Assembly: GCF_002872335.1 (NCBI RefSeq)
Contig: NZ_NJAG01000036.1
Location: forward strand, 372,001 to 436,000
Source of the DNA: Siphonobacter sp. BAB-5405
Lineage (GTDB): Bacteria > Bacteroidota > Bacteroidia > Cytophagales > Spirosomataceae
Length of the DNA stretch: 64,000 nucleotides
Direction of reading: 5' to 3'
Position 1 is the stretch's first letter; each line of letters begins with the position of its first letter. The notes below the pieces were generated by a model. The model was not told the origin of the DNA and made no database searches. It saw only the letters and a list, made by a program, of their open reading frames with translations. Position numbers and translations under genes: made by a program. This document shows, piece after piece, positions 9,492-18,956 of this stretch.

Positions 9492-10462
9492 TTAGTTGGA
9501 AGAGGAAAATACCCGTCGCAGAAAGCCATCTATGTAAGCCAGCGTTGGCGTAAACCAGGGTTCAAAAAACAGAAAGGTATGCGGGGCATTTTCAAACGTA
9601 TGTACCTCGGAGTAAATGCCGTGCTGATTGAGAACGGCGATAAAGTCATCCCGTCCGGCGTGCATTCGGGCTACTGAACTATTCAGAAAGAGTGTCGGCG
9701 GGGTTGTAGGCCCCACGTATGTTAAAGCCGACCCCTGTTTCCATAAGTCCGGTTTTTCCGTTTTCGAATACCCAAACCAGTACGTAGCCGCCGAGGTAGA
9801 CTTCGAATCATCCCCTTCGCCCGACTCCGGATGAATGAAGCCCAGGATTCCATCCAGATCGGCAATAGCCTGAACGTTACTGGAATCCGAAGCACCTGAG
9901 GCATCAAAGGCGGCGTTACCGTTCGTAGTGCCGATCAACGCTGCCAGTTGCCCACCCGCCGAAAACCGAGTACGGCAAGTTTACGTGGATCAATCGCATA
10001 GCTTTTGGCGTTGCGGCGAATCCAGCGTATCGCTGCTTTCAAGTCATGAACGGCGGCAGGATACAAAGCTTCGGTCGATAAACGGTAGTCGGCCGTTACG
10101 GTTACGTACCCCCGAGCGGCCAGTTGTCCGGCCAGGGTATAGTTATGCGAACGGTCCCCCGACCGCCAGCCCCCCCCGTGAATCATCAGAATGGCTGGTC
10201 GGAGCTTCCTGGAGGTGGGGTGAAATACCTCAAGTTGCAGTTCCCGCCCCGCAGGGGTCCGGGTATACGTCTGTGCAGCTGTTTTACGAACGTTAACTGG
10301 TAAATCCGGAGGAGCTAATTGTAGTTCAGGATGGTATTTTAGCTCTCGGATGAAAGAACCCGCAATACTAAAGCTGGTATCCCGACCGCCCGTAGGCCCC
10401 AGCTGAGCCCAGCTCGTTCCAATGAAAAGATTACTCAACAGAAGCAACAAATACCGGCTCAT
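9492..10462 (-). pseudogene. Alpha/beta-hydrolase (acetylesterase-like) interrupted by a frameshift
   Basis: The frame from 10462 carries a signal peptide, the oxyanion-hole motif LMIHGGGWRSGD and the core up to VLGF, then runs into a stop at 9935. The frame from 9938 to 9492 continues the same fold from IGTTNGNAAF to the His region (FENAPHTF). Adding one base to the run of four A (plus strand 9962-9965) restores GFSAGGQLAALIG, so the lesion hits the catalytic-Ser nucleophile elbow. The intact product would be about 323 residues, resembling carbohydrate esterases that deacetylate pectin or xylan. It overlaps the upstream pectinesterase stop by 4 bp. It may be a real -1 mutation, a sequencing error in a homopolymer, or slippage. 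Confidence 0.85.
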
Positions 10463-11439
10463 CGTTTATCCGTGGTTAAGGGATTCCAATGATCCTCACC
10501 CGCCAGAATCGTTGGAATTTGGTAGGTTTCGGCTTCTGCTTTCGAAAGCTGCCTGGCCCAGGCAACGCGACGTTTCGGATTGGCTCCCGGTCCTTTGGAA
10601 GCGTATTCAGCGTAAACGACCGTCTGTCGGGCCTGCGGTTTATCCCAATCGTGCCAGCCTTCTGCCCGAATGTGTTTCCCTAATTTGCAGAACAGAAAAA
10701 CCGTTTTCGCGTAATCCCGCCAGGGCCTTCCCAGGTAGACGGTACCCGCCGGATCGTCACCCGTGAGTTCGCAATGCAGAAAAACCAGACCATAGGGCTT
10801 ACCTTCCGGCGTAGAGGCTGCCGTGACGTAAGGTCCGTTTTGTTTGCTGTGAATGGTACAGCGATCAAACACCGCTGTCGCCGAACCAAAAATGAAATCG
10901 ATGGTACCTTCGATGTAACAGTTCTGGTAATACTGCCGTCCGTACTGACCCGGCATACCCAGGTACAACGTATCCTGAAAACCCAGAAAACGGCAGTTGA
11001 TAAACGCCGCCCGGTCGCCGGGAACGAATACCGCCACGGCCTGACCTACGGGGCCGGAGCTGTTGGCAAAACTGAGATTCTCGGCCCGAAAATCGTTGGC
11101 TTTCACCGTAAAACTACTCGAATCGAAGGTTCGGAAGGGTTTCCCCGAAGGGCTGATCTTGCCGTTGTAATCATCGAACGTTAAAACCGTCGTTTGGGCA
11201 TTTTCGCCGATCAGGGTGACGTGATGCTGGGTTGAATCCAGCACTAATTTTTCTTTATAGACACCTTTTTTAATTCGAATGGTTACGGGTTCGGCATTGG
11301 GACTGGGTACGGAAGAAAGAGCTTCCTGTACGCGTCGAAAGTCGCCGCTTCCGTCCTGAGCCACGGTAATCACCCGACGCTGACACCAGCCCGACAGATT
11401 TAACAATACCAGAAAGATAATCAGTAGATAGCGGTTCAT
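10459..11439 (-). CDS. Pectinesterase (CE8), secreted, second copy
   Basis: Second homogalacturonan methylesterase of the operon, 326 residues, with a signal peptide ending near LSGWCQ. CE8 motifs are present in order: GQAVAVFVPGD, LGFQDTLYLG (acid/base Asp), TIDFIFGSA (nucleophile Asp) and YLGRPWRDYAKT (substrate Arg). It differs clearly in sequence from the CE8 at 8501-9487, so it is not a recent duplication; the two may favour different methylation patterns. It begins 8 bp after the GH43 stop and its last codons overlap the esterase start, indicating translational coupling. Confidence 0.92.
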   Translation of the reverse strand: MNRYLLIIFLVLLNLSGWCQRRVITVAQDGSGDFRRVQEALSSVPSPNAEPVTIRIKKGVYKEKLVLDSTQHHVTLIGENAQTTVLTFDDYNGKISPSGKPFRTFDSSSFTVKANDFRAENLSFANSSGPVGQAVAVFVPGDRAAFINCRFLGFQDTLYLGMPGQYGRQYYQNCYIEGTIDFIFGSATAVFDRCTIHSKQNGPYVTAASTPEGKPYGLVFLHCELTGDDPAGTVYLGRPWRDYAKTVFLFCKLGKHIRAEGWHDWDKPQARQTVVYAEYASKGPGANPKRRVAWARQLSKAEAETYQIPTILAGEDHWNPLTTDKR

Positions 11440-11447
11440 GGGCTTTG

Positions 11448-13097
11448 TTAAGGTAAGGGTTCAACACGAAACCAGTCCACATCGGCGTATCCGGAATCAT
11501 TGATCTGGGCGGTTCGTGTACAGAACAAACCCATTTTGGCTCCAATCCAGCGGCCTACTTCGGCCTTAAATTCGGCTCCGGCTTTTGTGTACTGCGTTCC
11601 GTTGAGACTGTAGCTAAACTGACAGCGGGCACCGGGGCGTACTTCCAGTCGCAAATAGACGGGTTGTCCGGTCTTCAGTGAGGTAAGATGTTTTTCGCTT
11701 TCCGGCTGATTGTCCGCCGCTTTTTCACAAACCGCTGATACGAGTTCAATATCCTGCTTCTGACTCTTCAAATACAGGCTGGCGTAACGCAAGCCCATCA
11801 CTACCAGTCCCGCTTTCTCGTTGTCGAGCCTGGTATTGGGCGTGAATGTCAATTTAGTGGTAACCTGAAATGTTTCCGCCGGAAATTTTTGCAGAAGTAC
11901 ATTGGGAACGTTCCACAGATTCCGGGCCTCGGCAGGAGCCTGGTAGGAATACAGTCGCAGAAAACCTTCCGGCTGTAGCATGTGCCAGATGCCCTGCGGG
12001 TTGGCCTGCCATTGCCACTGCCGCCCGAGGGTCAGCTGATTGAATTCATCCGATTCGGGTGGCGTCGCTTTGGGGTAAGTCTTGCCTACATTCGGTTTCC
12101 GGTGGGTTAGTACGGGCTCGCCCTTACCGTCCTTGTCCGCATCCATGCCAATGACTGGCCAGTCGTTTACCCACTGCATGGGTTGCAAATGCACGATTCG
12201 CCCGTAGGCTCCTTTGTCCTGAAAATGGATGAACCAATCCTCCGATTTACCCTTAACGGGAGGCGTAGTTACCCAAGCCCCCTGGTGCGGCCCATTGATG
12301 GGCGACTTTCCCTGATCCATGACCACCCGCCGTTCGTAGGGTCCGTAGACGTTTTTCGAGCGAAGCACCAGTTGCCAGCCTGTGGAAACACCTCCCGCCG
12401 GAGCAAAAATGTAGTAGTAGCCGTTTCGCTTGTAAAATTTAGGCCCTTCCACCGTCGGGTCCAGGGCATGTCCGTCGTAGACCAGCACGCCTTCATCCCG
12501 TACCTTCGTTCCGGCGGCGTTGAGTTTTTTAACGGTCAGGACACTCTTGATGCCGGCCCGACTTCCCGCCCAGCCGTGTACGAGATAAACCTGGCCATCG
12601 TCGTCCCAGAGCGGACAGGGGTCAATCAATCCCTTTCCGGCTTCCACCAGCACGGGTTCCGACCAGGGGCCCGCCGGATTTTTAGCTTTGGTCAGGTAAA
12701 TACCAAAATCAGGGTCCGGGTAATACAGGTAAAATTCATTTTGGTGAAAGCGTATTGCTGGAGCCCAAACGCCATTGCCGTGCTGAGTTTTGGAGAAATG
12801 ATCGAAAGGCGGCTGCCGTCGCAGGGCATGGCCAATCAGTGACCAGTTAACCAGGTCTTTCGAATGCAGAATGGGCAGGCCCGGAACGGCATCAAAACTC
12901 GAAGCCGTCAGGTAAAAATCAGCTCCCACACGGCAGACGTCCGGATCGGAATAATCGGCATGCAGTATCGGATTTTTGTAGGTTCCATTCCCCTGATCCG
13001 CTACCCAAACGGTTGAAAGTTCAGCCGAGGGTTTGACCTGTGCCAGGGCTGAGCAGCCTAGCGACAATCCGGCGGCTAGTAATGTAATTTTTTGCAT
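11448..13097 (-). CDS. GH43 family arabinosidase/xylosidase, secreted
   Basis: A retained or exported five-bladed-propeller glycosidase that probably trims arabinan or xylan side chains from pectin. Signal peptide MQKITLLAAGLSLGCSALAQ. The GH43 triad is visible: base Asp in ILHADYSDPDVCR (about 48), pKa-tuning Asp in GLIDPCPLWDDDG (about 160) and acid Glu in TVEGPKFYKR (about 215). From about residue 345 a C-terminal beta-sandwich (GH43 C2/concanavalin-like) begins with PPESDEFNQLTLGRQWQWQ. At 549 residues it matches the two-domain GH43 subgroups. It lies 32 bp after GH105 in the operon. Substrate choice between arabinose and xylose cannot be settled from sequence alone. Confidence 0.9.
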   Translation of the reverse strand: MQKITLLAAGLSLGCSALAQVKPSAELSTVWVADQGNGTYKNPILHADYSDPDVCRVGADFYLTASSFDAVPGLPILHSKDLVNWSLIGHALRRQPPFDHFSKTQHGNGVWAPAIRFHQNEFYLYYPDPDFGIYLTKAKNPAGPWSEPVLVEAGKGLIDPCPLWDDDGQVYLVHGWAGSRAGIKSVLTVKKLNAAGTKVRDEGVLVYDGHALDPTVEGPKFYKRNGYYYIFAPAGGVSTGWQLVLRSKNVYGPYERRVVMDQGKSPINGPHQGAWVTTPPVKGKSEDWFIHFQDKGAYGRIVHLQPMQWVNDWPVIGMDADKDGKGEPVLTHRKPNVGKTYPKATPPESDEFNQLTLGRQWQWQANPQGIWHMLQPEGFLRLYSYQAPAEARNLWNVPNVLLQKFPAETFQVTTKLTFTPNTRLDNEKAGLVVMGLRYASLYLKSQKQDIELVSAVCEKAADNQPESEKHLTSLKTGQPVYLRLEVRPGARCQFSYSLNGTQYTKAGAEFKAEVGRWIGAKMGLFCTRTAQINDSGYADVDWFRVEPLP

Positions 13098-13129
13098 AGA
13101 CCTAAAAATAGAGTACCGGGAGAAGATGC

Positions 13130-14332
13130 CTAACGGCTGGACCTGAGTTGATCCATTTCCAGAGCCAGCAGAATAAAAGGCCCTACGGATTTAGGATCGT
13201 TATCGCGTTTGGCTTCCTCAACGTAATATGTGAAAGTCCCCGAGCGGTAAGGTGTGCCGCCCAGTCCCGCTCCAGCACAGGCGTCGGTAATGGCCAAGGT
13301 TCCATCCGATTCCGTGCGTAGTTGATGCATAAGAATTCCCTGATAGGCTTTCCTGCCAGCCTTCAAAGCAACCTCGGGGGCATAGCCCTGCCGCCCCGCT
13401 TTCACGAGAAAATAAGCCAGCATGGTGGAGGCCGAAGATTCCAGGTAATTGCCTGGCTTGGCTCCGACGTCCATGACCTGATACCAAAGGCCCGTAGCGG
13501 GGTCCTGGTAGTGTTGCAGCGTTTCGGCCAGGGTTTTGGTAATACGGAGAATGTTCGCCCGTTTGGGATGGTTTTTCGGAAAATAATCCAGTACATCCAC
13601 CAGCGTCATAGCATACCAGCCCAAGCCCCGACCCCAGACGTGCGGTGAGCGACCCGTCAGAGAATCGGCCCAGGCCTGCGTACGGCTTTCATCCCAACCG
13701 TGTACGTAGAGATTCGTACCGGGCTGTTTATGATGCTGATCGATCAGCGTGATCTGTCGGGCTACTTCGTCGAAAAGCTCTGGTTCTCGGAAGGTTTGGG
13801 CGTATTGAGCCAGGAATGGCGTCGCCATATACAACCCATCGAGCCACATTTGGGAAGGATAGCGTTTTTTGTGCCAGAAGCCGCCCTCACTTGTTCGGGG
13901 ATGCGTCCGCATCTGGTCCCGTAACATCGCCAGAGCTTTTCTGTACTTTTCGTCACCCGTCTTTTCGTAGAGGGCAAAAACGAACTTGCCGGGATTGACC
14001 CAGTCAATGTTATAGGCTTCCAGGGAGTAGGTTTTGATGGTCCCATTGGGCTGAATCATGTCATCGGCGTACTCCTTGATGTAGGCGTAGTATTTGGCGT
14101 CGCCCTGTCGTTTCCAAAGTTTCTCCAGCGACGTACAAACGAGACCGTGACAGTAATTCCAGCGGGGTTCTTTCGAAAAATCCAGCATCCAGCCCTTCGG
14201 ATTTCGCTGCATGTCCGAATCAGCCATCCGAACGGCCCAGTCGAGCGGCGTTGAAGTTTGGGCGTTCAGTCCGGTAATAGCGGCCAAGGCAAGTAAACCA
14301 ATTCCCAGGGATCGAATGAATGCGGGCATCAT
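13130..14332 (-). CDS. GH105 unsaturated rhamnogalacturonyl/glucuronyl hydrolase
   Basis: Releases 4,5-unsaturated uronic acid from oligosaccharides made by pectate or rhamnogalacturonan lyases. A signal peptide (about 1-25, ending LNAQ) is present; the second Met is an equally possible start. The (alpha/alpha)6-barrel motifs of YteR-type enzymes are seen: QMWLDGLYMATPFLAQYAQ with the catalytic Asp (about 162), HGWDESRTQAWAD, and WGRGLGWYAMTLVDVLDY. It is the first gene of the five-gene operon (13130-8501). No lyase is encoded in the window, so its substrate must be made by enzymes elsewhere. Confidence 0.9.
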   Translation of the reverse strand: MMPAFIRSLGIGLLALAAITGLNAQTSTPLDWAVRMADSDMQRNPKGWMLDFSKEPRWNYCHGLVCTSLEKLWKRQGDAKYYAYIKEYADDMIQPNGTIKTYSLEAYNIDWVNPGKFVFALYEKTGDEKYRKALAMLRDQMRTHPRTSEGGFWHKKRYPSQMWLDGLYMATPFLAQYAQTFREPELFDEVARQITLIDQHHKQPGTNLYVHGWDESRTQAWADSLTGRSPHVWGRGLGWYAMTLVDVLDYFPKNHPKRANILRITKTLAETLQHYQDPATGLWYQVMDVGAKPGNYLESSASTMLAYFLVKAGRQGYAPEVALKAGRKAYQGILMHQLRTESDGTLAITDACAGAGLGGTPYRSGTFTYYVEEAKRDNDPKSVGPFILLALEMDQLRSSR

Positions 14333-14486
14333 CAGGCGTTTATCAGGTTCCTTACAACGTAGACGGAATCTGAAGGTCCTTTCCCTTTTTCAAGGTCCTG
14401 AATTATGATGGCTAAATGTGCTGAAGAAAGAGTTAGGGTAATAACCGTGCATGTTCGGAGTAACTTTTACTACTCCCCTTTGTCGA

Positions 14487-14834
14487 TTACTCTTTCAATT
14501 TAAAATTATCCGGATGAGGAGCGACTAGTACGTGCGTCGTATACAAATCCGGATGACCCAAATCTGTAATCGTATATTTAATTTGCCGGGTAGTTGCTTC
14601 CGTAATCTGGCACGTGTACCAATCCTGATGCGTTTCATCAAAAAAGCACCACCGCTCCATCAAGACTCGCAGACCATTGGTTTGCAGGAAGTTTTCGGCC
14701 TGTCGTTCGGTATCAAATATTTGTAAAGAGTATTTGAACAACGTGTAGGCCTCAAACGGGCCGGTTTCGGAATGAGCCCTTACAAAACCCATCAATTCAT
14801 CATCTTCTTCCCGTAGTACGGCTTTAAATTCCAT
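14487..14834 (-). CDS. Hypothetical protein, 115 residues
   Basis: A short soluble protein with no signal peptide or membrane segment. It has a mixed alpha/beta pattern with an aromatic stretch (MERWCFFDETHQDWYTCQ) in the middle. I do not recognise the family. It is separated from GH105 and from the acetyltransferase by about 150 and 40 bp respectively and may be co-transcribed with the latter. Codon use and composition look like the neighbours, so I consider it a real gene. Confidence 0.65.
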   Translation of the reverse strand: MEFKAVLREEDDELMGFVRAHSETGPFEAYTLFKYSLQIFDTERQAENFLQTNGLRVLMERWCFFDETHQDWYTCQITEATTRQIKYTITDLGHPDLYTTHVLVAPHPDNFKLKE

Positions 14835-14876
14835 GTCATCTATTGTTTACAAAAGCAATAAAACTAGTTAATGGAC

Positions 14877-15437
14877 CTAATACGTCAAATTTTCTTCGAA
14901 TTGCGAACGATTAATCCGGTACAATACGTGCTCCCGTAAAGGATGACCCACAGGCAGTTTGGGATGCTCAAAATTCTCCCCCGGTTGCATACCCAGCCGT
15001 TGCATCAGTCGGTACGAACGTACGTTCGCCGGAACGGTGAAGGAAACAATTTCCGGCAAATGCAGGCGTTCAAAACCATCCCACATGGCTGCCTGAGCGG
15101 CTTCGAAGGCGTATCCTTTCCCCCAATAGTCCCGGGCCAATCGCCAGCCAATTTCAACGGCTGGCGTGAAAGGAGTCTGAAAAGGTACGGTTGCTAACCC
15201 GCAGAAGCCTAACAGCTTTCCGGTCTTCCGTTCTTCCACCGCCCATCGGCCCCAGCCGTGCGTTTCGAAATGATTTACGAATCTATCCATTAACCCATCA
15301 CTCTCGGTACGGTTGAGGAGGGCTGGAAAATGGAGCATGACTTCCGGATCCGCGTTCATGGCCGCAAAAGCTTCCTGATCAGATTCCTGCCAGGGTCGTA
15401 GGCATAGGCGGGGCGTTTTTAAAGAAAATGCATTCAT
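14877..15437 (-). CDS. GNAT-family N-acetyltransferase (RimJ/RimL type)
   Basis: Acetyl-CoA-dependent N-acetyltransferase; the substrate is unknown. The start at 15437 gives MNAFSLKTPRLCLRPW, the classic RimJ-type N-terminus; the frame could begin 36 bp earlier. The acetyl-CoA pyrophosphate-binding region is the WRLARDYWGKGYAFEAAQAA stretch (about 95-115), followed by VSFTVPANVRSYRLMQRLG, where the conserved N-x-x-S/A element sits. About 186 residues, standard for the family. Confidence 0.88.
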   Translation of the reverse strand: MNAFSLKTPRLCLRPWQESDQEAFAAMNADPEVMLHFPALLNRTESDGLMDRFVNHFETHGWGRWAVEERKTGKLLGFCGLATVPFQTPFTPAVEIGWRLARDYWGKGYAFEAAQAAMWDGFERLHLPEIVSFTVPANVRSYRLMQRLGMQPGENFEHPKLPVGHPLREHVLYRINRSQFEENLTY

Positions 15438-15547
15438 TGTTTCACCATTAATTAAATCATGACCCACTAGCATGAAATTAGTGTTGCACGTAGATTCCTT
15501 ACTTTAAACTTTTTGGCTACTTAGTTGCCGGAGCATAAATTACCTTA

Positions 15548-15997
15548 TCAAACGGGTGGATTAAATAGCGTTTTAAAAGTAAAAGCAAAGGGCGTAGGGC
15601 CGTGCTGATTCAGACAATCAAGCCGCTGCCGGGCCTGTTCGACCGTGGGCAAAGAACCCGACTTAATCCACCATAAAGCTAGCGTTACGGACTTAATTTT
15701 AGCAAACCATTCCCACCGACGTTTCATGATCGTGGCGTGATCCGACCGGTACGTATACGCTTTCAGCGTTTCTATATCTTCCCAAACCGAAAGATTAATG
15801 AGAATCATCGGATCCTCGTATGCCTGAATAGACGTCGCATCTCCCGTATCGCTTTGCAACCGCCAGACAAAACCAGGACTGCCATCGGCTAAGGTATTAA
15901 GAGGCTCCACACGGGATGTATAGTCGGCCAACTCGGCACTGTCGAAGGGAGCTAGTAAGCGAACGATGTTTACTTGAGCTAATTGATGCGAAATCAT
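15548..15997 (-). CDS. DUF3291 domain protein
   Basis: A 149-residue cytoplasmic protein matching the DUF3291 pattern: N-terminal LAQVNIVRL, a central GFVWRLQSD, INLSVWEDIETLKAYTY, then HATIMKRRWEWF and ALWWIKSGSLPTVEQARQRL. The fold is ferredoxin-like and related to antibiotic-biosynthesis monooxygenases. Its function is not established. It starts about 110 bp upstream of the acetyltransferase gene on the same strand. Confidence 0.85.
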   Translation of the reverse strand: MISHQLAQVNIVRLLAPFDSAELADYTSRVEPLNTLADGSPGFVWRLQSDTGDATSIQAYEDPMILINLSVWEDIETLKAYTYRSDHATIMKRRWEWFAKIKSVTLALWWIKSGSLPTVEQARQRLDCLNQHGPTPFAFTFKTLFNPPV

Positions 15998-16147
15998 CTC
16001 TGTGCTACAAAGCGATTAAATAAAACGCCAAATTGTTTCAAAAAGCATCTCCTCTTCAAGTATTCTCGGAATGAACTGGTCAAAAACAGGAATGAATTGT
16101 AGGCAGGGTCGCCCTGAAATCGTAGAAATTACTTGTGCAACTGAACA

Positions 16148-16178
16148 TAAAAAACCGCCCTTAGAAGCTAAAGACGGT
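16148..16178 (-). terminator. Intrinsic terminator
   Basis: Arms 16154-16164 and 16168-16178 pair over 11 positions including G-T wobbles around a 3-base loop. On the minus strand the stem is followed by six T. It would stop transcripts coming from the AraC remnant region at 16.8-17.3 kb. The rest of 15998-16812 shows no gene. Confidence 0.7.
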
Positions 16179-16812
16179 TTAAATAATCACACCTAAACTA
16201 CCGCTAGGTAGTTGCTCTTGATTCATTACTGTTTTTTGATCGGGATACTCTTAAAACGTGGGTAGGTATAGACTTTCTTCCGCTCATTTTTTAAAAATAC
16301 GTTTCTATCACCTGATAAGAAAATAACGTATATGCTATGAGATATATAAATGATTGTATGGGATGACTAGCTAAACTAGACAAACGGACCTGGATTGAAA
16401 GTTGAACAGATTTGTTAAATATCGTTGAATTCCCAAGAGCGAACTGCGGGTAGAATAGTTGGAATGATAGCGGTCATTCATAAGGTGTAACAGATTAAGG
16501 TAGAACAAGTATTTGTAGGAGTAGGTGTTTTGTACTTGCAAAGGAATAGCTTTACTGTAGCTAGATCAATAGTACACATTGATAATTTTGTGTAGGATTA
16601 CTTGTACAGCTAATGGATTAATACTTAAAAGAAAATCAGGCATTTGCATGAAATAAGTGGAGGCGTGACTTCTTTTATACCGCCAAAGGGTTTAAACCGA
16701 ATTATTTTTTGAAAGCAAACGAAAAATGCGAAAAGTCCTTAAATTCCATGGCTTCGTAAACCTGCGTTGGTTTGTGTTTTTATCCCTTCAAAAGAAAGTA
16801 GTACGCATGCAG

Positions 16813-17300
16813 TCAATTCTGCCATAACCATTGGCCGGGCGGGCAGTGATAGAGCTTTTTAAAACCACGCCTGAAGGCCGAAATACTTCGCCCCGTCAGA
16901 TAGGCAAACGGTGTGAGGGAGAGGTTAAACCAGAAGTTTTGCTCCGTAAAGGAGGCCCGTTTTATTTTATGCAGTTTCGTAAACTCAAAGAGCAGGCTTT
17001 TACGTGCGGGCTGAATTTTCAGTAACACCAGCAATGCTTCTTTGAGCTTTCGTTTCCCCAACGCTTCGTCGGCCGTATCAGCCAGAGATGAATACGCCTG
17101 CAGAGATGCGATCAGGTTATGATACAGGAGGATAATCCTGTAGCGTCAACAGCGGGGACGCATCTACTCGTCGACCCGACCATATCTATACGCACTGCTA
17201 AATTCCTGAAGCAGTTCCTGGCTAAAGGTCAAAAAATGGCTTTGTATGTTTCGTTGGTGCGGCAAAATTCGGTACCCGCGGGTGAGGCTCTCGTATTGTA
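16813..17300 (-). pseudogene. AraC-family regulator remnant
   Basis: The minus-strand frame from 17061 encodes the C-terminal half of an AraC-type HTH domain: LKEALLVLLKI, then LSLTPFAYLTGRSISAFRRGFKKLYHCPPGQWL split over the second HTH. Reading further upstream, the same frame continues IILLYHNLIASLQAYSSL before an in-frame TGA near 17148. Still further, another frame gives QSHFLTFSQELLQEFSS, typical of the N-terminal cupin part. The gene therefore has at least one stop and one frameshift, and lacks a start. Confidence 0.6.
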
Positions 17301-17343
17301 TCGTCCCATTTTATTTGTTGTACAGCTCACTTTTCGTTTCTAT

Positions 17344-17380
17344 AAAAAATCAGGCATCCCTTGATTGAAAGAGATGCCTG
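17344..17380 (-). terminator. Intrinsic terminator of the SMP-30-like gene
   Basis: Twelve-bp stem 17351-17362 with 17369-17380 (CAGGCATC core), six-base loop, followed on the minus strand by ATTTTTTAT. It lies about 20 bp after the stop at 17403. Confidence 0.8.
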
Positions 17381-17402
17381 TAAGGATAATACGGCGAAGA
17401 AT

Positions 17403-18350
17403 CTACGGAATATTTACCCTTGAAACCGTAAACGGCAATACGGGTGGCGTTGAACCCATACGACGGTTCAGTTGCCCATTTACCACCAGGAAGTACGGTC
17501 CGGCTTTGGCCATGGTGGTATTAAAGAGCAGGTTTTGGCCAAAGCCCGCTCCTACCGTTCCTTGCAGGTAATCGCTACTGAGGGTGACTGGAAAGAGCTG
17601 ATTAACGGCGTTTCGTGATACATATAAGGTATGATGCTCCAGCCATAAACCATCGCCCGCCATGACCGGTGTGTTGAGCTGAATTTCCGAAATGGCCTTG
17701 GTAGCCGTGTCAATCCGGTACAGTTTACCCGAGGTAGAAACCACCAGAATGAGGTATTTCTGATCATCGGTTAATTCGATTCCGTTGGCATTGACACCCG
17801 TCGCAGCAAAAGGAATTTGATCCTGAGTGAACGTCAGCCATTTTTCCACGTCACCCGGCTGATTGGTCGAGACGTCGATGCGATAAAGGTGTTGGTTTTG
17901 AGAATCCGTGAAGTAGGCGTAGCGATCGCCAAGAATCATATCGTTGACAAAACCCGTAGCCGCAAAGGAAGCAAGATCCCAGTTTTTCAAGAGGCTGCCA
18001 TCGGGATTAAGCACCTGGATTTTGTTCTGGGTACCGCCACAGACCCATAAACGCCCTTTTGCATCCAGTTTCAGTCCATTACAGGTCGGACGGTTGGCCA
18101 CAGCTCCGCTGGAGAAGAGGCTGGTTGCTCCCGTTTGTACATTTACTTTTAGAATGTCGCCAGTGCCGATGCTTCCTACGTAAAAGAAGCCGGTGGTGGA
18201 GTCATAGGCAATACCTTCGGGGAAGAAGTTGTCTCCCGGAATGGGATACCGTTCCAGGCTGACCCGAATGGGCCCCTCGATGTGGTCTTTGACGCAGGCG
18301 GCTACGAGCACGACAAAGAAAATTCCTAACAGAGCAGAGTAACGATTCAT
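17403..18350 (-). CDS. SMP-30/gluconolactonase-like beta-propeller lipoprotein
   Basis: A 315-residue lipoprotein with the lipobox LVAACV (Cys19). Repeated propeller blades contain FFPEGIAYDSTTGFFYVGS, CNGLKLDAKGRLWVCGG, GFVNDMILGDRYAYFTDS and ANGIELTDDQKYLILV, the SMP-30/gluconolactonase pattern. The metal ligands are probably the Glu of PEGIAY, the Asn of FVNDM and the Asp of LTDDQ. It may hydrolyse a sugar lactone in the periplasm, or act only as a binding protein. It is single-gene, with its own terminator. Confidence 0.82.
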   Translation of the reverse strand: MNRYSALLGIFFVVLVAACVKDHIEGPIRVSLERYPIPGDNFFPEGIAYDSTTGFFYVGSIGTGDILKVNVQTGATSLFSSGAVANRPTCNGLKLDAKGRLWVCGGTQNKIQVLNPDGSLLKNWDLASFAATGFVNDMILGDRYAYFTDSQNQHLYRIDVSTNQPGDVEKWLTFTQDQIPFAATGVNANGIELTDDQKYLILVVSTSGKLYRIDTATKAISEIQLNTPVMAGDGLWLEHHTLYVSRNAVNQLFPVTLSSDYLQGTVGAGFGQNLLFNTTMAKAGPYFLVVNGQLNRRMGSTPPVLPFTVSRVNIP

Positions 18351-18744
18351 ACGCAGGAATTGAGTGGTTGTTTAGGATACCAGGAACTAAAAGAATCATG
18401 CTCAGGATTTTAAACCTAAATTACCCTTAGCTGAGCCCCCCGGCGTTCGCCTCAGAAGCCACTACACCCTACGTAACGGATGGTAAAGAAGCCAGCTTTC
18501 TTCTAAAGAGCTACGATCAGGAATTACACAACTCGTCTGATTTTTCAGGGCTACAGGCCAAAACATTTTACGGGTGAGGTTGTTATTTTACTTGAACTCC
18601 ACACACGAGTAGCTTCTAATCATTCAGCCCTTCCGATTACTTCAACCAGGCTATTTTAGTCAGATAGAGTCTTTATACTCAGCACGATAAGTATTTTTTT
18701 CAAGCCTTGTCAAACTAATACTACAGTTAATAACAAGTACTACT

Positions 18745-18776
18745 ATTGTACAGCTTTTTTCACTACTATACTTTTG
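18745..18776 (+). promoter_or_regulatory. Bacteroidota-type promoter upstream of a candidate RNA
   Basis: A -33-like ATTG at 18745-18748 and a -7 box TACTTTTG (consensus TAnnTTTG) at 18769-18776 are 20 bases apart. No plus-strand protein gene follows for several kilobases, but an intrinsic terminator lies 150 bp downstream. Confidence 0.45.
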
Positions 18777-18783
18777 TAGTATC

Positions 18784-18956
18784 ATTAAAGGCAACTATAA
18801 AGCAACGACACTTCTTAACTCCTTGCTTATACCTGCACAGCTTTAAAGATAGGCTCTCAATTTAGTATTGATAATTGAAAAGGTGTTCTGCATAAGACTT
18901 TGTCTTAACACAGAATCTTAAGGTTACTTGTTTGGCGGCAAGTAACCTTTTTTTAT
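18784..18956 (+). ncRNA. Candidate small RNA, about 170 nt
   Basis: Bounded by a consensus promoter and a strong terminator on the plus strand, in an 860-bp gap between two minus-strand genes. It contains no convincing open frame. Near the 3' end a hairpin AAGAC-TTT-GTCTT is nested within GTGTT/AACAC, followed by the terminator stem. I do not recognise an RNA family. No other gene is seen in 18351-19213. Confidence 0.4.
18920..18954 (+). terminator. Strong intrinsic terminator, plus strand
   Basis: AAGGTTACTTG (18920-18930) pairs perfectly with 18939-18949 around an 8-base loop and is followed by seven T. Confidence 0.85.

Noticed and set aside
9492-10462. Two separate genes
   Set aside because: The two frames are consecutive halves of one alpha/beta-hydrolase; one added base joins them through an exact GxSxG motif.
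12183-12842. 219-residue plus-strand open frame
   Set aside because: It is the antisense shadow of the GH43 gene and has no family features.
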